Positions 53,144 to 61,317 of a stretch of 64,000 nt of DNA are shown piece by piece (within the stretch, counting starts at the first letter, position 1; the number at the start of each line of letters is the position of its first letter). Below the pieces are notes generated by a model. That model searched no databases, was not told the origin of the DNA, and saw nothing but the letters and a program-made list of their open reading frames with translations. The stretch spans positions 1,116,001 to 1,180,000 of the forward strand of contig NZ_OZ240671.1 of assembly GCF_965198575.1 (NCBI RefSeq). The letters run 5' to 3'. Origin of the DNA: Lichenicola sp965198575 (GTDB taxonomy: Bacteria; Pseudomonadota; Alphaproteobacteria; Acetobacterales; Acetobacteraceae). Position numbers and translations under genes: made by a program.

Positions 53144-54172
53144 GTGACCGTCGCCATCGTCCTGCGCACCCACGACCGGCCGATCCTGCTCGCACGCGCC
53201 CTCGCCAGCGTTCTCGCGCAGACCCACGAGGCATGGCAGCTGACCCTGCTCAACACCGGCGATCCGGCGCCGGTGGACGCGCTGGTCGCCGTCTATCGGG
53301 TGGCGTTCGCCGGCCGCCTGGTGGTGCGGCACGAGACGCACACGCCGACGCTTGCAGAGCTGGTGCCGGCCCCTCCGGTCCGGGATCGGCCTGCGCCGCG
53401 CTACTGGGCGCTGCACGACGATGACGATGCCTGGCACCCCGATTTCCTGCGCCTGGCCTTGGGGTTCCTGGAGCATCCGGAGCGGCGCGCGCATGTCGCG
53501 GTGGCGACCCATTGCTGGCAGGTCACCGAGCGGATCGAGGCAGGCGGCATCGTCGAGGAGGCCCGCGGAGATGCGTTCTCGGCGCCCCACCCGGTCGCCG
53601 TGTCGGCGCTGCTGACCGGTGCGGTGCTGCCGTCGATCTGCGTGCTGGCCCGTGCGGAGGTCCTCGCCGGCCTGCCGGCACCGGCGCTGGCGGCGGATCT
53701 GGTGCTCGGGCTGGCGCTGGCGGGCGAGATCGGGGTGATCCCGCGCCGCCTGGCATTCCGGTATCGACGCAGCAGCCGGGTCGGGCCGTATGCCAATCGG
53801 TCCACGCGACCGGAGAACGACGCGCCGGGCCTGGACATCGCCGAGGCCAACCAGCGCCTGCGCGAGCTGGCCGCACGCGAGCCGGCGCTGCTCGGGCTGA
53901 TCCCGGCGACGGCGAGCCTGCTGGCGGAGGAGACCCGGCGGGTGACGGCGCTGCTCGATCGCAATGCCGGCTGGGGCCACGGCCGCCATGCCGACCTGCA
54001 GGAGCGGTTGATCCGCATCGAGACGGCGCTCGAGGCGCTGATCCCGTCAGAGAGCGCTGCATCCGGCTTCGAGATGGCGGGCCCTGCGGCCAGGAAACGG
54101 ATCCTCGACGGGGTGCGGCGAGCCTCGCTGCCGCCGCGACGCCTGCTGGCCCGGCTGCGTGGCCGGATCTGA
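53144..54172 (+). CDS. family 2-like glycosyltransferase
   Basis: A 342-residue GT-A fold transferase. GTG 53144 starts VTVAIVLRTHDRPILLARAL, the usual first strand and nucleotide-binding region, two bases after the upstream stop; the longer frame is an overlap. The metal-binding acidic motif is ALHDDDDAWHPDFL (Asp92-95). The C-terminal 100 residues are helical and end in basic residues (ARLRGRI), which may bind the membrane. Together with the HAD-like protein it forms a two-gene unit, probably for a surface or protein glycan; the sugar is unknown. Confidence 0.8.
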   Translation: MTVAIVLRTHDRPILLARALASVLAQTHEAWQLTLLNTGDPAPVDALVAVYRVAFAGRLVVRHETHTPTLAELVPAPPVRDRPAPRYWALHDDDDAWHPDFLRLALGFLEHPERRAHVAVATHCWQVTERIEAGGIVEEARGDAFSAPHPVAVSALLTGAVLPSICVLARAEVLAGLPAPALAADLVLGLALAGEIGVIPRRLAFRYRRSSRVGPYANRSTRPENDAPGLDIAEANQRLRELAAREPALLGLIPATASLLAEETRRVTALLDRNAGWGHGRHADLQERLIRIETALEALIPSESAASGFEMAGPAARKRILDGVRRASLPPRRLLARLRGRI

Positions 54173-54228
54173 CGCCTCCGAGAGGCGCGAGGCCGTGTCA
54201 ATAACGAGACCGACGCGCGTGGCCGGGC

Positions 54229-54234
54229 TATACA
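54229..54234 (+). promoter_or_regulatory. -10-like TATACA, seven bases before the GST ATG
   Basis: TATACA ends exactly 7 nt before ATG 54242 and no Shine-Dalgarno sequence is present, so the mRNA may be leaderless. Confidence 0.5.
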
Positions 54235-54241
54235 GGGCCGC

Positions 54242-54979
54242 ATGAGCCTCCAGAACGTCCGACCGGACGCCTGCCGCGACAGCAAGCCACGCCTGTACAC
54301 CTCGCCGTCGGCGTTCCCGAACCCGCAACGACTGCGCCTGTTCCTGCACGAAAAGGGCATCGCCGCAGAGGTCGAGGAACTGGTGTTCGACGCCGCACCC
54401 CCCGGCGCCGGGCTGACCTGGAAGCATCTGCGGCGTAACCCCTGGGGCGAGACACCGACCCTGGAGCTCGCCGACGGCACCGTGCTGGCGGAAACCGCGG
54501 CGATCGTGCGGTTCCTCGACGAAGCCTATCCGGGGCGCCGGATCACCGGCGACACGCCGCTGGAGCAGGGCCTCGACGCGATGTGGGACAGCCGCATCCG
54601 GGTGCAGATCCTGCAGCGCATCACGACGATGTTCCAGGTCATGCAGGAGGGCCTGGTCTCCAACCTGGAGGCGAACGAGAACGCTGCGTGGGGCCGGCGG
54701 TGCCGCCGCGAGGCGCTGGCGCACGCAGCCCTGGTCGACCGGCACTTCGCAGACGGCCGGCACTGGCTGCTGGGCGGAGCGGAGCCAGGTTTCGCGGACA
54801 TCACGCTATGCACCGCGATCGCGTTCTCGAAATTCCCGGTGAACGCCACCCCGCTCGACGAGCAGTTCGAGCGGCTGGGCGGGTTCTGGTCACGCTGGAA
54901 GCGCCGGGACAGCTTCCGGCTGGCCTACGCCGACGGCGGCAGCGGACTGGCGGAGCTGGACTACCTGACGGCCTCGTGA
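54242..54979 (+). CDS. glutathione S-transferase family protein
   Basis: A 245-residue protein with a thioredoxin-like N-terminal domain (LYTSPSAFPNPQRLRLFLHEKGI, with the LAETAAIVRFLDE motif contacting glutathione) and an all-helical C-terminal domain (WLLGGAEPGFADITLCTAIAF). It belongs to the broad GST superfamily; no specific class is clear. The ATG lies seven bases after a -10-like TATACA. The 3' end is part of an inverted repeat shared with the convergent ribF gene. Confidence 0.87.
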   Translation: MSLQNVRPDACRDSKPRLYTSPSAFPNPQRLRLFLHEKGIAAEVEELVFDAAPPGAGLTWKHLRRNPWGETPTLELADGTVLAETAAIVRFLDEAYPGRRITGDTPLEQGLDAMWDSRIRVQILQRITTMFQVMQEGLVSNLEANENAAWGRRCRREALAHAALVDRHFADGRHWLLGGAEPGFADITLCTAIAFSKFPVNATPLDEQFERLGGFWSRWKRRDSFRLAYADGGSGLAELDYLTAS

Positions 54980-55018
54980 AGCTCGGGCCCCTGAAGGTCG
55001 GGCCTGACCGTCAGGTAG
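54961..55018. terminator. 11-bp inverted repeat spanning both convergent gene ends
   Basis: CTACCTGACGG (54961-54971) and its exact complement (55008-55018) enclose 36 nt that contain a second 5-bp stem (GGCCC/GGGCC). The arms lie in the last codons of the GST and ribF genes. It probably acts as a terminator on both strands. No T tract is seen. Confidence 0.5.
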
Positions 55019-55994
55019 GCGTGAGGCGCCGCAGATAGTCGCGAGCCCAGTCGGCATCGAGCGTGATCTGCGCCTTCAGGGCGTCCAGGCCATCGAACTT
55101 GCGCTCCGCCCGCAGCAGCGTATGCAGCGACACCAGCAGCTCCTGGTCGTACAGGTCGCCCTCGAACTCGAGCAGGTGCACCTCGAGGCGGCTCTCGGTG
55201 GTGTCGTTGACCGTAGGCCGGCGGCCGATATTGGCGACCCCAGGGCACGTGGCGCCATCCGGCAGCCTGACACTGACCGCATACACGCCGCGCGCCGGCT
55301 CCAGATGCCGCCCGAGGCTGATATTGGCGGTCGGGAAGCCCAGCAGCCGGCCGCGCTTGTCGCCATGCCGGACCACGCCGCGCACCGACCAGGGCCGGCC
55401 GAGCTCTTCGGTCGCACGCTCGGGATAGCCATCCAGCAAGGCCCGGCGGATGCGGCTGGAGGAGAACGGACCGCCGGCATCGGCCAATGCCGGCACGACG
55501 GTCAGGCCGATGCCCAGCGCCTCGGCCTGGATCGCCAGCGTGGACACGTCGCCGCCACGCCGGTGCCCGTAGGCGAAATCGGCGCCGCAGGCCAGGTGAA
55601 GCGCGCCGAGCGACCGGTGGAGGACCTCCCCCACGAACCGTTCGGCGGAGAATTCGGAGAACTCCCGGTCGAACCGGATCTCGAACACATGCGCCACCCC
55701 GAGCGCTGCCAGCGCCGCGTGACGCTCATCCGACAAGGTGAGGCGGAATGGCGGATCCTCGGGGCGGAACAGCTCGCGCGGATGCGGTTCGAAGGTCAGG
55801 ACGCCGAGCGGCGCATCCGGCCGTGCCGCATGCAGCGTGCGCAGCAGGTGGGCATGGCCCAGATGCACGCCGTCGAAATTGCCGAGCGCCAGGATCGCCC
55901 CGCGTGCCTGGTCGGGGATCTGCCGCCAATCCGTATGCAGCTGGGCGCCGTGCAAGGCCGCACCGTGCAGCCCGGCCTTGTGCAGACTGGTCAT
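55011..55994 (-). CDS. ribF: bifunctional riboflavin kinase / FAD synthetase
   Basis: A 327-residue enzyme making FMN and FAD. The adenylyltransferase domain has LGNFDGVHLGHAHL and FEPHPRELF, and PFSSSRIRRALLDG; the riboflavin kinase domain has GRLLGFPTANI and GVYAVSV. The start at ATG 55994 overlaps the mtnC stop by four bases (ATGA). Flavins made here would serve the BLUF and LOV proteins among others, but the co-transcription is with methionine salvage genes. Confidence 0.93.
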   Translation of the reverse strand: MTSLHKAGLHGAALHGAQLHTDWRQIPDQARGAILALGNFDGVHLGHAHLLRTLHAARPDAPLGVLTFEPHPRELFRPEDPPFRLTLSDERHAALAALGVAHVFEIRFDREFSEFSAERFVGEVLHRSLGALHLACGADFAYGHRRGGDVSTLAIQAEALGIGLTVVPALADAGGPFSSSRIRRALLDGYPERATEELGRPWSVRGVVRHGDKRGRLLGFPTANISLGRHLEPARGVYAVSVRLPDGATCPGVANIGRRPTVNDTTESRLEVHLLEFEGDLYDQELLVSLHTLLRAERKFDGLDALKAQITLDADWARDYLRRLTPT

Positions 55995-56716
55995 GCCGGC
56001 GAGCCGGCGGCCGGCAGCCCGAACAGCTCCGCGACCTGGTCGAAATCCGCGGCCACCTGGTGTCTGGTGCCGGCCTGGGTCGCGTCCTCGGCTCGCACCA
56101 GCTGGCAGGTCTGCATGCCCGCTGCCTGTGCCGCATCGAGTTCTGGCTCGATGTCGGACAGGAACAGCATCGACGCCGGCCCGACGCCGAGGCATCCCGC
56201 TATCCCGGCATAGCTCCAGAGCTCCCGCTTGGCGCCGACGCGGGTGTCGAAGAAGCCGTCGAACAGGCTGGTCAGGTCCCCTACGGCGGTATGACGGAAC
56301 AGCAGTTCCTGCGCCTCCGAAGACCCCGACGAATATACCGCCAAGCGAACACCATCCGCGTGCCAGCTCCGCAGCGCCGGCGCCACATCCGGATAGAGCT
56401 CGCCCACCAGCCTGCCATCGGCGTAGCCCGTGCGCCAGGTGACGCCCTGCAGGACCTTCAACGGGCCGAGCTTCTCGTCGCGATCCATCAAGGCGGTCAG
56501 GTGTTCCAGCGGGTCACGCCCCGGAGCCAGCCGGGCGAGCGCTGCCAGGGCCTCGATCACCTCGGGGTCATGCGGTGTCTGCGCGAGAAGCGCCGGCAAT
56601 GCCGCCCGCGCGTGCGGGAACAACACCCGGTGCACGAACGCGACGGGTGTCGTGGTGCCTTCGATATCGACCAGGACAATATCCGGCCGGTCCCGCGCGT
56701 GCGGTTCCGCCACCAT
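55991..56716 (-). CDS. mtnC: acireductone synthase (enolase-phosphatase E1)
   Basis: A 241-residue HAD-family bifunctional enzyme of the methionine salvage pathway. It converts the 2,3-diketo-5-methylthiopentyl-1-phosphate intermediate to acireductone. Motif I is VLVDIEGTTTP (Asp17, Glu19), motif II VYSSGSSEAQ, and the later acidic motif is LFLSDIEPELDAA. The start at ATG 56716 lies 13 bases after mtnD; a longer frame to 56764 would overlap mtnD. It overlaps ribF at its end. Confidence 0.93.
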   Translation of the reverse strand: MVAEPHARDRPDIVLVDIEGTTTPVAFVHRVLFPHARAALPALLAQTPHDPEVIEALAALARLAPGRDPLEHLTALMDRDEKLGPLKVLQGVTWRTGYADGRLVGELYPDVAPALRSWHADGVRLAVYSSGSSEAQELLFRHTAVGDLTSLFDGFFDTRVGAKRELWSYAGIAGCLGVGPASMLFLSDIEPELDAAQAAGMQTCQLVRAEDATQAGTRHQVAADFDQVAELFGLPAAGSPA

Positions 56717-56729
56717 CAGAGGCGCCCCA

Positions 56730-57269
56730 CTAGCTGACCGGGAAGCGCTCGGCGACGGTGTCACCGGTGTAGTGGGCGATCCAGCCGGTGGTGTCGGTGA
56801 ACACGCGCAGCGCCGTTACGAAGGGCGGCTCGCCGGCATCGAACCAATGCGGGGTGCCGTTCGGCACCGAGATCAGGTCGCCTGCGGTGCATTGGGTGTC
56901 GTAGATGCGGCCGTCCACATGCATGACGAAGTTGCCCTTGCCATGGACGAAGAAGCGGACCTCGTCTTCGGTGTGGGTGTGCTCCGACAGGAACTTCGTC
57001 CGCAACGCGTCGCGGTTGGGGGTGTCGGGACGCAGCCGGATCACATCGGCCGTCCCGGCGCCACTCTCGCCCATCAGCCGGTCGAGATACGGCTTGTAGG
57101 CCTGCAGGATCACCTCGGCGTCGTCGTCCGGCGAAAGCTCCACGGGGCTGTGCCAGCGCTCGAACCGCACGGCGATTGCGGACAGCTCGCGGGCAATGGT
57201 GTCCGGATCTTCGGTCCGCAGAACCGCAATGTGCGGCGCATCATCGCCGTAGATGGTCAGTCGGCTCAT
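56730..57269 (-). CDS. mtnD: acireductone dioxygenase
   Basis: A 179-residue cupin metalloenzyme that follows MtnC in methionine salvage. The metal ligands are His97, His99 and Glu103 (EHTHTEDEVRF) and His141 (GTPHWFD). The remaining pathway genes (mtnN/P, mtnA, mtnB) are not in the window. It lies 72 bp downstream of tatA on the same strand and may share its transcript. Confidence 0.94.
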   Translation of the reverse strand: MSRLTIYGDDAPHIAVLRTEDPDTIARELSAIAVRFERWHSPVELSPDDDAEVILQAYKPYLDRLMGESGAGTADVIRLRPDTPNRDALRTKFLSEHTHTEDEVRFFVHGKGNFVMHVDGRIYDTQCTAGDLISVPNGTPHWFDAGEPPFVTALRVFTDTTGWIAHYTGDTVAERFPVS

Positions 57270-57341
57270 GGCGTTGTCCTGGAAGCGGCGGCTCGGGCCT
57301 GAAACGTGGCGACGCCGCCGGTCCTCTCGGCCCAGCGTGGC

Positions 57342-57695
57342 TCAGCCCTGATGGCGAACCGGCTCGACGGGCGGGGACACCGGCGGATACGGCGACTGCT
57401 GCGGCTGGGCGCCCTGCTGATAAGCCGGCGCCTGCTGGAAGGGGGGCGCCTGCTGGTAGGCGGGGGCCACGTTCGGGCCGGGCGCGACCTGGGGCGCCTG
57501 CGCATGCGGTGCGGCAATGCTGCCGGCGGCCGGCGCACCATGCTCCATGGATTCGTCCTCGCCCATGTGGCGCTTGAACGACTTGATGCCCTTGGCGAAG
57601 TCACCCATGAGGGTGCTGATCTTGCTGCTGCCGCCGAACAACAGCAGCACGACCGCCAGCACGATCAGCCAGTGCCAGATGCTCAAGCTACCCAT
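57342..57695 (-). CDS. tatA: twin-arginine translocase subunit TatA
   Basis: A 117-residue Tat pore subunit. ATG 57695 has GGAG upstream; the longer frame is unsupported. The N-terminal helix WHWLIVLAVVLLLFGG is followed by the FG hinge and amphipathic helix (KISTLMGDFAKGIKSFKRH). The C-terminal tail of about 65 residues is unusually Pro/Gln-rich with repeats such as APAYQQAPPFQQ, longer than a typical TatA. tatB and tatC are not adjacent. Confidence 0.9.
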   Translation of the reverse strand: MGSLSIWHWLIVLAVVLLLFGGSSKISTLMGDFAKGIKSFKRHMGEDESMEHGAPAAGSIAAPHAQAPQVAPGPNVAPAYQQAPPFQQAPAYQQGAQPQQSPYPPVSPPVEPVRHQG

Positions 57696-57837
57696 GACGA
57701 TCTCCAAACCGAAAAACGGCGCTGTCCGCGCGATCGCAACTTCCGATGACATGGCGCTGACCGCCGGCGCACGCAAGCGCTGATTGGCCAGGGCGGCCTT
57801 GCAGGCGGAGATGCCGAAGCCGGAACCAGGACAGCCG

Positions 57838-58494
57838 CTAGAGCCGTTTCAGCTGCGCTATCAACCGCTCGGCCTCGTCGCGCTCCGTCGACAGGGCGCG
57901 TTCCGCCACATCACGACTGAACCCGGCGCGCGCCAGCATGCCCAGCGCCCGGTTATGCGCTGCCGGATCATCACCATCAGGCGGATCGTCGGCGGGATCG
58001 GCCATGACCCGGAACGGCCCGATGCGTCGCTTGCGGGCCTGCGTCAGCGCTGCCGCCAGTTCGGCCTCGGCATCCTCCGGGAGCGACGCGCGGGCCAGCT
58101 CCGGCTCGATGCCGCGCTGTCCAAGATGTGCCCCGATCGCACGGCGGGAACGCCCCGCCCGGGTCAGCGACCGTGCGCGTGCCTCCGCATAGGCCGCGTC
58201 ATCCAGCACCCCCGCAGCCACCAGCGCGGCCGCCACCGAGCGCGCCGCCAGCCGCGCCGCCTTCGCCCGCTGCTCGACCTGGTCGCCGGGTTCCCCGGCA
58301 TCCGCCGCCCGCATCGCCCAGCGATGGATCCGCCGGTCGAGCACCCGCACCATGCCCGCTTCCGTCGTCCCGTAGCGCGCCAGGTGGGCCATCGCCGCGT
58401 CACGCAGGCTCGCCTCCGCAGGCGCCGGCCCGACCGGACGCGGCGCTGCCGACCGGTCCCGCTGCCGCCGCCTGGATGCCGACCCGTCAGGCAT
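57838..58494 (-). CDS. recX: RecX family regulatory protein
   Basis: A 218-residue helical-repeat protein that modulates RecA filaments. Conserved blocks include AMAHLARYGTTEAGMVRVLDRR, VAAGVLDDAAYAEARA and RRAIGAHLGQRGIE. The start at ATG 58494 is chosen over the frame to 58548 because the first 18 residues are not protein-like. recA is not adjacent; there is no SOS box upstream. It is divergent from argD. Confidence 0.85.
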   Translation of the reverse strand: MPDGSASRRRQRDRSAAPRPVGPAPAEASLRDAAMAHLARYGTTEAGMVRVLDRRIHRWAMRAADAGEPGDQVEQRAKAARLAARSVAAALVAAGVLDDAAYAEARARSLTRAGRSRRAIGAHLGQRGIEPELARASLPEDAEAELAAALTQARKRRIGPFRVMADPADDPPDGDDPAAHNRALGMLARAGFSRDVAERALSTERDEAERLIAQLKRL

Positions 58495-58593
58495 CGGGGA
58501 ATCCCGCAAGCGCCGGCAAAGCTGGTTTGACTTGATTCCGCACCGCACCCCACTGTGAAACGTTCATCCGGACACCACCCCGAAAGCCTGACG

Positions 58594-59844
58594 ATGATCG
58601 CTTCGTTGATGCCCACCTACAACCGTGCCGACCTCGCCTTCGAGCGTGGCGACGGCGTCTGGCTGTACACGGTGGACGGACGACGATTCCTCGATTTCGG
58701 CGCCGGTATCGCGACCTCCTCGCTCGGCCACAACCACCCTCACCTGGTCTCCGCGATCGCCGAGCAGGCGGGGCGGGTGATGCACGTGTCCAACCTCTAC
58801 CGGGTGCCGCAGGCCGAGCGTCTGGCGGCCCGGCTGGTCGAGGCGACGTTCGCCGACAGCGTGTTCTTCTGCAACTCGGGCGCCGAAGCCAACGAGGGCA
58901 TGGTGAAGATGATGCGCCGTGCCCAGGCCGCCACCGGCCACGAGGAGCGGACCCGCATCATCTGTTTCGACGGCGCCTTCCACGGCCGCACCCTGGCCAT
59001 GCTCTCGGCGACCGGCAACGCCAAGTACCTGTCCGGTTTCGGCGAGCCCGCACCCGGCTTCGACCACGTCCCGCTCGGCAACATGAACGCGCTGCGCGAC
59101 GCGATCGGACCGACCACCGCCGGCATCATGCTGGAGCCGATCCAGGGCGAGAGCGGCGTGAACGCGTCGAGCATCCGCTTCCTGCAGGAGTTGCGGGCGG
59201 CGGCGGACGAGTTCGGGCTGCTGCTCGGCTTCGACGAGGTGCAATGCGGGATGGGCCGCACCGGGCGGCTGTTCGCGCATGAATGGGCGGATGTGCGCCC
59301 CGACGTGGTCTCGGCGGCCAAGGGCATCGGCGGCGGCTTCCCGCTCGGCGCGATCCTGGCTACCGAGGCGGTCGCCAGGCACCTGACGCCCGGCTCGCAC
59401 GGCACCACCTTCGGCGGCAATCCGCTCGCCTGTGCCGCCGGCAACGCGGTGCTGGACGTGCTGCTGGCGCCGGGCTTCCTGAGCACGCCAGGTCACCCCG
59501 GCCATGTCGAGATCGTCGGGCGGGTGCTGTTCGACGCGCTGGAGCAGCTGGTGCGCGCACGTCCGGACATGTTCGAGCGGGTGCGCGGGCACGAGACCAA
59601 CAACGGCCTGATGATCGGTCTGAAATGCCGGCATCCGGCAGCGGCATTGCAGGACGCGGCCCTGCAGGAGCACCTGCTGGTGGTGACCGCGGGCGACAAC
59701 GTGCTGCGCATCATCCCGCCACTCGTGGTGAACGAGGACGAGTGCCTGGAAGCGGTAGCCCGCCTGGGACGCGCGGCCGAGCGCGTGTCGCCCTCCGTGG
59801 TTGCACAATCCATGGGCGCGCAGCCGGAAATGGCCGTCGAATGA
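58594..59844 (+). CDS. argD: acetylornithine aminotransferase
   Basis: A 416-residue class III PLP aminotransferase of arginine synthesis, which may also serve lysine synthesis. The PLP lysine is Lys243 in SAAKGIGGGFPLGA; VFFCNSGAEANEGM and FHGRTLAML are typical ArgD motifs. ATG 58594 (MIASLMPTYNRADLAFERG) is the family start, downstream of a GTG at 58555. It overlaps argF by four bases. Confidence 0.93.
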   Translation: MIASLMPTYNRADLAFERGDGVWLYTVDGRRFLDFGAGIATSSLGHNHPHLVSAIAEQAGRVMHVSNLYRVPQAERLAARLVEATFADSVFFCNSGAEANEGMVKMMRRAQAATGHEERTRIICFDGAFHGRTLAMLSATGNAKYLSGFGEPAPGFDHVPLGNMNALRDAIGPTTAGIMLEPIQGESGVNASSIRFLQELRAAADEFGLLLGFDEVQCGMGRTGRLFAHEWADVRPDVVSAAKGIGGGFPLGAILATEAVARHLTPGSHGTTFGGNPLACAAGNAVLDVLLAPGFLSTPGHPGHVEIVGRVLFDALEQLVRARPDMFERVRGHETNNGLMIGLKCRHPAAALQDAALQEHLLVVTAGDNVLRIIPPLVVNEDECLEAVARLGRAAERVSPSVVAQSMGAQPEMAVE

Positions 59845-60905
59845 CCGCCGCGCTGGATACGGCCCTGCTTGCACCGGAGGCATCGGCTGCAGGCTCGCAG
59901 ACCGGTGCGGCCGCCGGATTGCCGTCGCTGCGGCACTTCCTGGATCTGCAGGACCTGACCGCATCGTTGTTGCGCGAGATCATCGATGTCGCGCGCAGCA
60001 TGAAGCAGGCTGCCATGCAGGCGAAGGCGCAGGGCCGGCCGGCGCACCCCGACCGGCCGTTCGCCGGGCTGACCCTCGGGCTGATGCTGGAGAAGCCGTC
60101 GACCCGCACGCGCGTGTCGTTCGAGGTGGCGATGCGCCAGCTCGGTGGCGACGTGGTGGTGCTGAGCCCGACCGACATGCAACTCGGCCGCGGCGAGACC
60201 ATCCCCGACACCGCGCGCGTGCTGTCGCGGTTCCTCGACGTGCTGGTGCTGCGGACCGACCGGCCAGGCAAGCTGCACGAGCTCGTGTCGCACGCGACGA
60301 TCCCGGTCATCAACGGCCTGACCAGCGCCTCGCATCCGGTGCAGCTTCTGGCCGACATCCTCACCTTCGAGGAGCATCGCGGACCGATCGCCGGCCGCAT
60401 CGTCACCTGGTGCGGCGATGGCAACAATGTCGCCAGCAGCTGGATGGAGGCGGCGATCCGGTTCGGCTTCACCCTCCGCCTGGCGACGCCGGCGGAACGT
60501 CCGCCCGACCCGGAGGTGCTCGCCTGGGCCGGGCGCGAAACCCTGTCCGACCCGACCGGCACCGGCCGGATCGAGCTCGTCCAGGATGTGCGGGCGGCGG
60601 TGGCCGGCGCGGATTGCGTGGTCACCGACACCTGGGTGAGCATGTCCGACGATCCGACCGAGAACCGCCACACCCAGCTCGAGGCCTACCGCGTCGATGC
60701 CAGCCTGATGAACCTGGCGCGGCCCGACGCCCTGTTCATGCACTGCCTGCCGGCGCATCGCGGCGAGGAGGTCACCGACGAGGTGATCGAGGGGCGCTGG
60801 TCGGTGGTGTTCGACGAGGCGGAAAATCGCATGCACGCACAGAAGGCGCTGCTCGCCTGGGTGCTGGGCGGCCCACGCTGGCCCGGGATCGGAGGCCAGG
60901 GATGA
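59841..60905 (+). CDS. argF: ornithine carbamoyltransferase
   Basis: A 354-residue anabolic enzyme forming citrulline. ATG 59841 overlaps the argD stop (ATGA). The carbamoyl-phosphate site STRTR is at residues 87-91; HPVQLLAD and the ornithine site HCLPAHRGEE are intact. The N-terminus is about 30 residues longer than usual and Ala-rich (LLAPEASAAGSQTGAAAG), a lineage-specific extension. Confidence 0.94.
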   Translation: MTAALDTALLAPEASAAGSQTGAAAGLPSLRHFLDLQDLTASLLREIIDVARSMKQAAMQAKAQGRPAHPDRPFAGLTLGLMLEKPSTRTRVSFEVAMRQLGGDVVVLSPTDMQLGRGETIPDTARVLSRFLDVLVLRTDRPGKLHELVSHATIPVINGLTSASHPVQLLADILTFEEHRGPIAGRIVTWCGDGNNVASSWMEAAIRFGFTLRLATPAERPPDPEVLAWAGRETLSDPTGTGRIELVQDVRAAVAGADCVVTDTWVSMSDDPTENRHTQLEAYRVDASLMNLARPDALFMHCLPAHRGEEVTDEVIEGRWSVVFDEAENRMHAQKALLAWVLGGPRWPGIGGQG

Positions 60906-61219
60906 ACGGCATCGGCAGCGACCCGCAAAGCCCGTCCACCACCGAGGACGTGCCCTCGACGCCCGGCTGGGTCGAGCAGAGTGTCGAGGAGCTGTTCTCC
61001 ACGCTTCGCCAGGGTCCGAGCCTGACCAGGTTGCGCAATGCCTATCTCGATTGTCTTGCGGCGACCCGGGCGCCTGAGGATATCGACGCGGCGCATGACC
61101 GCTGCCGCCAGGCGCTGCTGAAGGCGCTGCACGAGCAGGAGCAGGTGCCCGCTGCCGCCCTGGCCTCGCTCGAGCAGAAACTCGAGGCGCTGGAAGCGGC
61201 GATCTCCGACAGGGTGTGA
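60902..61219 (+). CDS. small protein of unknown function between argF and hslO
   Basis: A 105-residue acidic, helical protein. Its ATG overlaps the argF stop by four bases, so it is co-translated with the arginine genes. After a Ser/Thr/Pro-rich first 25 residues the rest is predicted alpha-helical (TRLRNAYLDCLAAT, then ALASLEQKLEALEAA), likely coiled coil. No family recognised. Four-base overlaps in series make it a real gene despite the lack of known homologues. Confidence 0.7.
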   Translation: MNGIGSDPQSPSTTEDVPSTPGWVEQSVEELFSTLRQGPSLTRLRNAYLDCLAATRAPEDIDAAHDRCRQALLKALHEQEQVPAAALASLEQKLEALEAAISDRV

Positions 61220-61230
61220 TCCGGGCCCCA

Positions 61231-61290
61231 TCCTGGTGCGCTTCCTGGTGCGCATCCTCTTGCGCATCCTCTTGCGCATCCTGGCGAACC
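61231..61290. repeat. 12-bp tandem repeat upstream of hslO
   Basis: Four units of TCCTGGTGCGCA or TCCTCTTGCGCA (61231-61278) and a partial fifth lie between the 105-aa gene and the hslO -10-like element. The last unit overlaps where a -35 element would be (TGGCGA at 61282). Confidence 0.85.
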
Positions 61291-61304
61291 GCGCCCGGGC
61301 ACCC

Positions 61305-61310
61305 TATTTT
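61305..61310 (+). promoter_or_regulatory. -10-like TATTTT, seven bases before the hslO ATG
   Basis: TATTTT ends exactly 7 nt before ATG 61318. A -35-like TGGCGA lies 17 bp upstream. No Shine-Dalgarno sequence, so the mRNA may be leaderless. Confidence 0.55.
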
Positions 61311-61317
61311 GGCAGCC

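Noticed and set aside
57270..57341. SAM riboswitch ahead of the methionine salvage genes
   Set aside because: The 72-bp gap is too short and lacks the conserved SAM-binding core motifs.
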